A stretch of 6,739 bases of DNA from Flavobacteriales bacterium (lineage in GTDB: Bacteria; Bacteroidota; Bacteroidia; Flavobacteriales_D; Sanyastnellaceae), in NCBI GenBank assembly GCA_028825055.1, contig JAPKAW010000100.1:1-6739 (forward strand). The letters run 5' to 3'. The notes beneath the pieces were generated by a model that saw nothing but the letters and a program-made list of their open reading frames with translations, had not been told where the DNA came from and ran no database searches. The position numbers and the translations under genes are program-made. Of this stretch, positions 1 to 6,285 are shown one piece after another; position 1 is the stretch's first letter; each line of letters starts with the position of its first letter.

Positions 1-1
1 G

Positions 2-142
2 GTTCACCTTTCCCATCCGGACGCACGAGAGGATTTCCGAAAACCATCGTTGCTTCGCGAGGCCTGTTTTGGAAGTATCAGTGGTTTAGGAGCCGAGAGC
101 TACATCGCTGCCCTGCGCTTCTTTATGGAGAAGCGACCATGA
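2..142 (+). CDS. C-terminal fragment of an unidentified protein, cut by the left edge
   Basis: An open frame enters from the left edge and runs 46 codons to a TGA at 140-142. It reads VHLSHPDARE at the visible start and ends in a charged amphipathic helix (SYIAALRFFMEKRP). The composition is protein-like: a Gly-rich turn (SGLGAES) followed by a helix. The other plus-strand frame open here (frame 1) reads as Arg- and Pro-rich noise. I do not recognise the family, and the fragment is too short to assign a function. It converges with the large secreted hydrolase gene, and the two 3' ends overlap by 20 bp (123-142). No start, promoter or domain is visible because these lie outside the window. That it is coding rests only on its composition and its position beside the end of the neighbouring gene. 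Confidence 0.55.
   Translation, partial: VHLSHPDAREDFRKPSLLREACFGSISGLGAESYIAALRFFMEKRP
116..135. repeat. 7-bp inverted repeat spanning two convergent stop codons
   Basis: The arms CGCTTCT (116-122) and AGAAGCG (129-135) are perfectly complementary around a 6-nt loop, TTATGG. The loop holds the TAA of the minus-strand hydrolase gene (123-125), and the plus-strand gene's TGA follows at 140-142. Neither strand has a T-run after the stem, so it is not a classical intrinsic terminator. It could fold in both transcripts and protect their 3' ends. That role is inferred, and a chance origin is possible because both arms are also coding sequence. Confidence 0.4.
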
Positions 143-3100
143 TGTGGAGTGCATGAGCAACGCCATCATTGGTCTCTAACTGGAGAGTGTATCGACCCGT
201 GCTTAAAGTGCTAACGACACAAGAGAATGTGCCATCCGCCTGAACGGCTTCATACCGTGAATAGACCAGACGTCCTTTGGAATCAAAAAGCTTGAGATAC
301 ACGTGATCTGGGCGAATTTCATTGGAAATCCAAAAGATGTTTAGGTCGTTCAAAACAGGATTGGGATAAACCATCCAAGGAAATGTGGGTTCAGGATGGT
401 GTTCTCTTAAACCTTTCGATTCATCTTGAAATGGTTCAATTTCATCAACAGAGGACTCGTCGCAAGCCAGCAATAGTGGCGAGGAGTCTTTCAAAAAGAT
501 GGGCGTGGCATCGGTGTTTGTCTCCAAGAATGTTGGGGTGATCATGCAAGGGATTGCTCCGGTGCAATGGCCCCAGTCATTCCCATTGCAAGGGATGAGG
601 ATGGAGATCTCATCGAAAGTGTCTAAACCTTCAATGGTTCCTTCAAAATAACGGTGTTCAGGCTCTGAAAATTCATTTCCTCCTTGAAGCAATTCTGGCC
701 AAACCCCATTTGAAAACCACACATGGGTGTGGTTGTGAAAGAACCGATTTCTCCCAAATGGAGGAGCCATATTCACGGTACTCATGGAATCAAGATGGAT
801 TGCGTTGTTGAGGTTTTCAAAGTTGTTGCACACTAGGTTGGCTTCCTGTTGGTGTAACCTCATGCCAGTCGAATGATTTAAAAACTCCGTTGTTTCGAGA
901 CGCAACGGATGTTGGCTGGAAGTAACATGAAGTTGGGGCAGCTCGGTGATGCCTTCCTCAAAGGAGGTATTGCGAATCCAGGAGTGCATGGGGCTATCGC
1001 TCAGAGAAAAGGCACTTTGATTCCAATAACAGTTTTCCATGTGAAGTCCTGAAGTCAAGGCATTCCAGCGCGTATTGAAGGCTTGTAGCCCGGTCAGTTT
1101 CATGGCTGCCGCACTCGGGTGCTGATGTGAAATGGAAGCGTTTTGAAGGGTTCCTTGATCCCATTGAAGTCGATTCGAGAAAGAGCATAACGAAGTTTCG
1201 TTGATGCTTTGCAGATTGACCTGATGAAAATCTGATTTTGAATTTACCTCAAGCATGCTGAACGGAGCCAACTCCAGCTGTACGTGGGATAGTTGAAACA
1301 CCCCTGTGCCATTTACGCTCAAACCCGACTGGTCCTCTAAAATGAGCGAATAGAAAGCGTCAGGAGAGCCTTGGACTTGCCAACTTCCCTGACTCTCAAT
1401 GTGGACATAAGCTGTCAGACTTTCAGTTTTGATGGACCCCGCAATGTGATTCTCAGAAGGAGCAATGAGGAGGGTTTTTCCGCTGGAAATAATGAGGTCT
1501 CCATCAAGGTTGAGAGATCCATCCGGTCCATTGCATGCAATGGTGCTGTTTTCATTGACCAAGATTTGTCCATTCCCGTGAATGTTCAGTGTGCCGCCAG
1601 GATGAACGACCACCTTCCCACCGTTGAGAATCAATTGAGCCCCTTTCTCAATGTTGACTTGACTCAAAGGTCCGATGTGAATTACCGAACCGGATCCCAA
1701 GGTCAATACAGTTCCATTTCGAATGTTTAGGATGCCGCTTCCATTTCCGAGTGTGTCACCAACAATCAACGTTCCGAATTGAGGGAGTTCAATGAGATCA
1801 ATGCATGGAGCACTATCAACAAAAAACGGTGGGTTCCATGTGTTCCCGTTGCCTTCCGGTGTCCCAATGGTGACTTTGCCAGCAGCGGGGATGGAACAGG
1901 CGCCAATCCAATGGGCGTCCGCCTGATTCCACCCGAAATGATGGGTATACGCGATGGTGTCAATCGGTTGCCCATCGATGATCCAGTTTAGTAATTTCTC
2001 GACATGATCTCCGATATCGGCATGCATTGCAATTGGATGCGTCAAGGGTTGCGTTGAAATCTCATCAAAAGGAATGGCCCCCATGGACCAGTCAGCCAAC
2101 AAGGGAAGGTCGAACGCAGAATGAACAGGGATGAACATGGAGTTGCTTTGGTAAGACTCGACCTCAATTCCTGCAGTTTCTAGAGCGTCTCGCAACAGGG
2201 TCAAATGTGCTGACGAGCTACCTGGAGTTTCTCCCCAAGGTTGAAATGAAGGGTAGCAATGTCCTTGAGCCTCTAAGATGATGTCCTCGCCCCATTGCCA
2301 GTCAGTGTTGATTAATTCGCCATCAAAGACACACCAGTTGTCTGAATCTGAGGCAGGATATTGAGAGTCTCCTGGTGTGGCATGCAACCACAAATGAACA
2401 TAATCCCACCCTAGAAAAGTCGATGCAGCGTACAAAAGAGGGGAGTTTGGAGAGGGGAATGCGACTTCCGGATTGCCGTTGGAAATGGCGGCGCAGAAAG
2501 GAATCAGAGGGAGACCCCATTCTGATTGCAACGCTTGGAGAGCCACAAATTCACTGCTCGGTCCATCCGGCTTATCAAAGAGCATTTGGCCCGCTGCAAT
2601 AGAATTCAAGGCCTGATTGAGGTTTGCGGCATCCACTGAAACTTCAGATAAAAAGGCGATGGCATGATGCAGGGCAAAAGGGAGCCAGGCACCTCGAAAT
2701 GGACTGTCGATTGAAAGAAATAGTCGGGTGCAGTGATCGGTGCCTTCTAATTCCATTTTCCTCAAAGCATGACGTGCTATGAGCCCGCCCATGCTTGCGC
2801 CGACCACCACTAAAGGAGATTTCAAAGCGGGCTCTTGGTAGGCGTTGCACAAGCCAATGAGGTGTTCTAACAAAGCGGCACTTTTGGCAACGGATTGGGT
2901 GCCATCGTTAAAATCGAGAAAAACAAAATCCATGCCCATGGCATTCAAGGAATCGATAAACGCTGGCATGGCCTCAAAGGCCTCAGAAGGATTTGCACTA
3001 CAATTCCAAATGGTTTCCCAATTCATGTCACCGTGACCGTACATAGGGATTTGTCCACCAATAGCAGGGTCAAATCCTTCACAAAGGATAACAGGCTGAT

Positions 3101-3767
3101 CGAAAATGCCGTCGTCACTCATTTTGACGAGGGCTTGTCCCGTGACGGCCTGCCCTTGGTGGAAGCATCCAATCCACCATGGATCTGTGTTATCTGTGTC
3201 GAGCCATGGCGGTAAGTCAGGATCTGGGCATTCGTCCATAATGAAGGTTGGAAACACGATGTGTTGTTCCCGTGATTCACCATTGAGAGTCAGCTTTAGT
3301 CCGATGGAGGTCAACGTGGTATTCTCTGGAACTTCAATGGATATCGGTTCGTCTAACGTGATATTGTATGATAGTCCATCGTGAATGAGGGTCCAGACCC
3401 CTTGCAGGTGCTCTTCAGCAACGGCAAGTGATGGCAGAACAATTGAATTCAGTCCCCTCGGAATATCTCGTCTACTAGCAAGGAGCAACGTTTCATGCCC
3501 AAGAGAGTCGATGCCCGTCGCGAGTAGCTCATTTTGAATCGGCTCCGTCCTGTGGGATAAAGCAAGGCAAATTGCTTGTTGCTCGTGCGATGATTGTTCA
3601 AAGACACGTCGAATTGTATCACGGTTGAGGCCTTCAAATGTGACGCCTAGCTTTTCCCAAATGAAGTGGGTTTGTCTGCTTTCGTAAGGCGATAGGGATT
3701 GAGAGAATAGGGCATGGGAATGACCTGCGACACCCCAAATGAGGGTCGCTAAAAGCATTTTTTTCAT
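123..3767 (-). CDS. Secreted multidomain alpha/beta-hydrolase (lipase/esterase-like) with beta-helix region and T9SS sorting domain
   Basis: A 1214-residue protein predicted to be exported by Sec and then moved across the outer membrane by the type IX system. The signal peptide is residues 1-22 or so (KK, hydrophobic LLATLIWGVAG, likely cleaved near HSHA or LFS). Residues ~100-175 look like a beta-sandwich. The hydrolase domain (~222-600) opens with PVILCEGFDP and carries the nucleophile elbow GASMGG (Ser325). Likely acid and base are Asp553 in HSAFDLP and His588 in GDHVEKL, inferred from spacing. Residues 445-535 are Trp-rich and may form a lid. Residues ~661-770 are short Gly-spaced beta repeats, and ~820-1035 resemble a pectate-lyase-type beta-helix. 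An acidic linker leads to the sorting domain (~1130-1214) with YPNP at 1134-1137 and LKLFDSKGRLVYS. Substrate is unknown: a lipid, polysaccharide ester or other ester is possible. Met1 is favoured over Met4 because it gives the KK n-region; it lies 10 bp after the lipoprotein gene. There are about 20 Cys, consistent with an extracellular protein. Confidence 0.88.
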   Translation of the reverse strand: MKKMLLATLIWGVAGHSHALFSQSLSPYESRQTHFIWEKLGVTFEGLNRDTIRRVFEQSSHEQQAICLALSHRTEPIQNELLATGIDSLGHETLLLASRRDIPRGLNSIVLPSLAVAEEHLQGVWTLIHDGLSYNITLDEPISIEVPENTTLTSIGLKLTLNGESREQHIVFPTFIMDECPDPDLPPWLDTDNTDPWWIGCFHQGQAVTGQALVKMSDDGIFDQPVILCEGFDPAIGGQIPMYGHGDMNWETIWNCSANPSEAFEAMPAFIDSLNAMGMDFVFLDFNDGTQSVAKSAALLEHLIGLCNAYQEPALKSPLVVVGASMGGLIARHALRKMELEGTDHCTRLFLSIDSPFRGAWLPFALHHAIAFLSEVSVDAANLNQALNSIAAGQMLFDKPDGPSSEFVALQALQSEWGLPLIPFCAAISNGNPEVAFPSPNSPLLYAASTFLGWDYVHLWLHATPGDSQYPASDSDNWCVFDGELINTDWQWGEDIILEAQGHCYPSFQPWGETPGSSSAHLTLLRDALETAGIEVESYQSNSMFIPVHSAFDLPLLADWSMGAIPFDEISTQPLTHPIAMHADIGDHVEKLLNWIIDGQPIDTIAYTHHFGWNQADAHWIGACSIPAAGKVTIGTPEGNGNTWNPPFFVDSAPCIDLIELPQFGTLIVGDTLGNGSGILNIRNGTVLTLGSGSVIHIGPLSQVNIEKGAQLILNGGKVVVHPGGTLNIHGNGQILVNENSTIACNGPDGSLNLDGDLIISSGKTLLIAPSENHIAGSIKTESLTAYVHIESQGSWQVQGSPDAFYSLILEDQSGLSVNGTGVFQLSHVQLELAPFSMLEVNSKSDFHQVNLQSINETSLCSFSNRLQWDQGTLQNASISHQHPSAAAMKLTGLQAFNTRWNALTSGLHMENCYWNQSAFSLSDSPMHSWIRNTSFEEGITELPQLHVTSSQHPLRLETTEFLNHSTGMRLHQQEANLVCNNFENLNNAIHLDSMSTVNMAPPFGRNRFFHNHTHVWFSNGVWPELLQGGNEFSEPEHRYFEGTIEGLDTFDEISILIPCNGNDWGHCTGAIPCMITPTFLETNTDATPIFLKDSSPLLLACDESSVDEIEPFQDESKGLREHHPEPTFPWMVYPNPVLNDLNIFWISNEIRPDHVYLKLFDSKGRLVYSRYEAVQADGTFSCVVSTLSTGRYTLQLETNDGVAHALHIMVASP

Positions 3768-3777
3768 GAAAAAAGGA

Positions 3778-4485
3778 TTACCAGAATTGTTCGACGATTA
3801 GCGTGTCGATGAGGTTTTTTCGCTCAATTGAAAGCGAAAAAGATGGCAGCGTGTCGAGTTGACCAGAATGGGTTACCGCTGCTGCGTGCCATTGCCGGAT
3901 AGCAGGAAGGACTTCGTAGGGGTGGACGTAAGAGGTGAGAAGCAGAGAGGGGCTTGGGCTTGATCCGGGCGTGAAAGAGTGCAATGACGCGGGCAGTGAT
4001 GGTCCGGGATCGAAACTGTTCCAAAGTAGGATTCTTTCGATTCCGGCGACGTCCATTTCGTTTCGGCCTCCAACACATCTGATCCAAAAGGGGGTTGGAA
4101 GCGTGATTGAAGCGGCATCATGAATTGGGAAATCCCAGGTGTCTTGATATAGGAGGATTTCTTTCCCTGTTTGCTCATCGTGCGTCCCAATGTGTAAATG
4201 GTGAGATCCTTCTAAGCCGCGGATTGGAATACAGCCGTGTCCGAACTTATCCGTGTGAAAGGTGTCACTGACGGCTTCTAGGGTATACCCATCCTGCCAA
4301 TTGCCCGAATGTTCGGATTCTCTAAGGAGCACGATCCAAGCCAAATCCACGGGGGTCCCTTCGATGTAGTTGACTTGAATGGGCCAGTTTGTCGGAAATG
4401 AATCCCGTCTGCAAGACGCGAAAATTAAGGTCCATACAACGCAAACTATCCAGAGCCCTTCTCTTTTTCTTCCTGACCGATCCAT
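3778..4485 (-). CDS. Predicted lipoprotein of unknown function
   Basis: A 235-residue protein with a basic N-terminus (RSGRKR), a hydrophobic stretch (LWIVCVVWTLIF) and a lipobox-like FASC ending at Cys25, which fits signal peptidase II processing and lipid anchoring. Residues after the Cys are RRDS, without the acidic cluster described as a surface-export signal in some Bacteroidota lipoproteins, so the periplasmic face is slightly favoured. The mature part is rich in alternating beta-type segments, Trp, His and Pro, and looks like one or two beta-sandwich domains. A Pro/Ser-rich stretch lies at ~165-185, and the protein ends in EQFW. I recognise no catalytic motif or family. It lies 10 bp upstream of the large secreted hydrolase gene, so the two are probably cotranscribed, and it could help in export, anchoring or substrate handling of that hydrolase. 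This is inference from position only. Confidence 0.75.
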   Translation of the reverse strand: MDRSGRKREGLWIVCVVWTLIFASCRRDSFPTNWPIQVNYIEGTPVDLAWIVLLRESEHSGNWQDGYTLEAVSDTFHTDKFGHGCIPIRGLEGSHHLHIGTHDEQTGKEILLYQDTWDFPIHDAASITLPTPFWIRCVGGRNEMDVAGIERILLWNSFDPGPSLPASLHSFTPGSSPSPSLLLTSYVHPYEVLPAIRQWHAAAVTHSGQLDTLPSFSLSIERKNLIDTLIVEQFW

Positions 4486-4558
4486 AAAGCTAAATTCGAC
4501 ACGTAAAAGCAGCTTGTGAGCTGCGATACATGATTGAATAGTGCTGCTTTGCGGACGT
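4486..4558 (-). promoter_or_regulatory. Intergenic gap with overlapping inverted repeats, possible leader or attenuator
   Basis: This 73-bp gap is the only sizeable break in the minus-strand gene series. Read along the minus strand it holds AAAGCAGC (4550-4543), then GCAGCT (4524-4519), then AGCTGCTTTT (4514-4505). The third element can pair with the second (6 bp, 4-nt loop, followed by four T) or with the first (8 bp, GCTGCTTT). The two pairings exclude each other, as in a terminator/antiterminator switch. I found no convincing Bacteroidota promoter (TTTG at -33 with TAnnTTTG at -7) within the gap. No small ORF worth reporting was seen. Confidence 0.3.
4505..4524 (-). terminator. Weak intrinsic-terminator-like hairpin
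   Basis: On the minus strand the stem GCAGCT/AGCTGC (4524-4519 with 4514-4509) closes a CACA loop and is followed directly by TTTT (4508-4505). The stem is only 6 bp and the T-run only four, so efficiency would be low or partial. It lies after the membrane-protein gene and before the lipoprotein gene, where it could separate the bshA group from the lipoprotein/hydrolase pair. Confidence 0.35.
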
Positions 4559-5125
4559 TTAGCTAAATTTCCTGATGCCCTTGTCGAGGAGCTTAGCCAA
4601 GTCTTGTGCGTCTTTTTCGTTCAACTGTTTGCCGAGAACGAAGGACTTGTTCAGGTGAGCGAAGTGAATCGAGTCTCCCCCCATGATCCAAAAGCTTTGA
4701 TCCAAATTGGCTAAAAAAGAAGCCGGGTCTCTTCGCCCAATTTCCATCTTTTGTATGTTCGCTAAATGGAAAACCTGGGCCTTTCCCAGCGTACCAAAGG
4801 CATTTTTGACAGACATCCCTTCCTTGCAAATGCGGATGGATTCGCTTCCTTTTCTGCGCCAAAGAATCACCTTTCCGACGCGAAAGGTAAAGAAGGTCCA
4901 AAACGCTGTAGAGATGCTATAAAACAGGCGCTCTTCTCCTACGGAGTGCAACAAACTCCAGCAGAAGACGACTCCAACGGCAATCCATGCAAGCATCCAT
5001 GCCTCCAATGCCATCTGCTGGTTTCTTGGGATTTTTTGATTGATGACAACAGTCAGCGCGTCATCGTGCCAGACGAATGTGATGCGCTTTCCTATTGATT
5101 GGACAGGTGGTGTGCTTTCATTCAT
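4559..5125 (-). CDS. Two-helix membrane protein with a C-terminal domain that may be PH-like
   Basis: A 188-residue protein. The N-terminal ~40 residues are polar with a beta-type stretch (RITFVWHDDALTVVIN). Two transmembrane helices follow, ~41-62 (MLAWIAVGVVFCWSLL) and ~66-88 (LFYSISTAFWTFFTF), separated by a short VGEER turn, so both ends should lie on the same side, probably the cytoplasm. Residues ~90-188 alternate beta strands (SIRICKEGMSVKN, AQVFHLANIQKMEIG, SIHFAHLNKSFVLG) and finish with an amphipathic helix (NEKDAQDLAKLLDKGI). That layout resembles bacterial PH-like domains, but without a profile search this is a fold guess. No enzymatic motif is visible. The start codon overlaps the bshA stop as ATGA (4 bp), which suggests translational coupling, and ties its expression to bshA. 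A role in bacillithiol metabolism is not shown by the sequence. Confidence 0.8.
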   Translation of the reverse strand: MNESTPPVQSIGKRITFVWHDDALTVVINQKIPRNQQMALEAWMLAWIAVGVVFCWSLLHSVGEERLFYSISTAFWTFFTFRVGKVILWRRKGSESIRICKEGMSVKNAFGTLGKAQVFHLANIQKMEIGRRDPASFLANLDQSFWIMGGDSIHFAHLNKSFVLGKQLNEKDAQDLAKLLDKGIRKFS

Positions 5126-6267
5126 GCTGGAGTCTCATCACTTTTTGAAACCAAACGACTGTACAAAGCTTGGTACTTTGGCAATATGGTGTCGATATGA
5201 AAGGTTTCAGAACGTGCTTTGGCTTGTTTTCGGAAAGTTTCCAAACGATCAGGGGAACTGAGAATGTGCAGGGCGCTCTGTGCCATGCCATGGGTATCGC
5301 CGACTTTGTGAAGAAAACCGCTGACCCCATTTTCGATGACTTCGGGAAGACCTCCGGAATTGGAAGCAATGACGGGGACACTGCTGGCCATGGCTTCCAA
5401 TGCGGCCAATCCAAAACTCTCCGTTTCTGAAGGAAGAAGAAATAGATCGCTGATCCGCAATGGCTCTATGGGGTTCTTAATTTTCCCTATGCAAATGACA
5501 TCGTCGCGGTACCCCATTTGTTCAGCGGTTTTCTCAATGCGAGACCGGTCAGGGCCATCGCCCACGAGCAGTAGTTTTGCAGGAATTTTCCTCCGAACTT
5601 CAATGAATGTGGCGAGGACGTCATCCACTCGTTTGACTGGGCGAAAATTTGAGATATGTGTCAATATGGGTTGACCCTCCGGGGCAATTTGTTTCCGCAA
5701 TTCTTCATCGGGAGGTCCATTGTATTGCTTGGGGCAAATAAAGTTCGGAATGTACTCAATCGTTTGGTCGTCACAACCAAATAAGCTCAGGGTGTCCGAT
5801 TTCAAACTATTGGATACCGCGGTAACGGCATCAGATTGGTTGATGGCATAAGAAATTACCGGTTCAAATGCAGGGTCTTTGCCCAGCAACGTGATATCGG
5901 TCCCATGCAACGTGGTAACGATGGGAAGATCCAGTCCTTTGGAAGCAAGAATGGAACGAGCCATTACAGCCGCACTTGCGTGGGGTATGGCATAGTGAAC
6001 ATGCAACAAGTCCAACCGATGTTGCAAAGCGATTTCCACCATTTTACTCGTTAAAATCAGTTCGTAAGGTTGAAAATCAAACAAGGGGTAATTTGAAAGC
6101 CGAACCTCGTGATAATACAGATTACTTTTCAGGCTTCCCATTCTTGCAGGCTCACTATACGTGATGAAGTGCAGCTCATGGCCTTTAGCCGCAAGCGCCT
6201 TCCCCAATTCCGTTGCAACAACTCCTGAACCTCCAAATGTTGGGTAACAAACAAATCCTATGCGCAT
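5122..6267 (-). CDS. bshA: N-acetyl-alpha-D-glucosaminyl L-malate synthase BshA
   Basis: A retaining GT-B glycosyltransferase (family GT4) that joins GlcNAc from UDP-GlcNAc to L-malate, the first step of bacillithiol synthesis, in the cytoplasm. At 381 residues it matches the usual BshA length of about 375-385. The N-terminal domain has the Gly-rich loop YPTFGGSGVVATELGK (8-23), HVHYAIPHA (89-97) and HGTD (121-124). The C-terminal domain carries SNFRPVKRV (206-214), GDGPDR (236-241) and the GT4 signature ETESFGLAALEAMA with its E-x7-E pair at Glu283 and Glu291, then GGLPEVIENGVSGFL. It is complete with no missing key residue. The start is the ATG at 6265-6267, which gives the standard MRIGFVCYPTFGG N-terminus. 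The gene lies 18 bp after the upstream hydrolase and overlaps the next gene by 4 bp. BshB (deacetylase) and BshC (cysteine ligase) are not in the window. Other GT4 enzymes share the fold, but the combination of motifs favours BshA. Confidence 0.93.
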   Translation of the reverse strand: MRIGFVCYPTFGGSGVVATELGKALAAKGHELHFITYSEPARMGSLKSNLYYHEVRLSNYPLFDFQPYELILTSKMVEIALQHRLDLLHVHYAIPHASAAVMARSILASKGLDLPIVTTLHGTDITLLGKDPAFEPVISYAINQSDAVTAVSNSLKSDTLSLFGCDDQTIEYIPNFICPKQYNGPPDEELRKQIAPEGQPILTHISNFRPVKRVDDVLATFIEVRRKIPAKLLLVGDGPDRSRIEKTAEQMGYRDDVICIGKIKNPIEPLRISDLFLLPSETESFGLAALEAMASSVPVIASNSGGLPEVIENGVSGFLHKVGDTHGMAQSALHILSSPDRLETFRKQAKARSETFHIDTILPKYQALYSRLVSKSDETPA

Positions 6268-6285
6268 GGAGTCAAAGTTTTATGT

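Noticed and set aside
1371..1730. 119-codon plus-strand ORF opposite the hydrolase gene
   Set aside because: It lies wholly antisense to the beta-helix repeats of the hydrolase; the Gly/Asn/Leu-rich codon pattern of those repeats keeps the opposite frame open. Its translation has no motif or credible domain.
1787..2100. DNA-level tandem repeat in the beta-helix region
   Set aside because: The repetition is in protein pattern (Gly-spaced short strands), not in nucleotide sequence; I saw no exact or near-exact DNA repeat units.
3824..4190. Minus-strand out-of-frame ORFs inside the lipoprotein gene
   Set aside because: They overlap the lipoprotein frame, which has a signal sequence and lipobox; these frames lack either and are Arg/Pro/Ser-rich.
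4766..5098. 110-codon plus-strand ORF opposite the membrane-protein gene
   Set aside because: It is fully antisense to a gene with two clear transmembrane helices and an ATGA link to bshA; its own translation is low in hydrophobic structure and unrecognisable.
5336..5674. 112-codon plus-strand ORF opposite bshA
   Set aside because: bshA on the other strand has full-length family motifs through this stretch; the antisense translation is Ser/Arg-rich with no domain.
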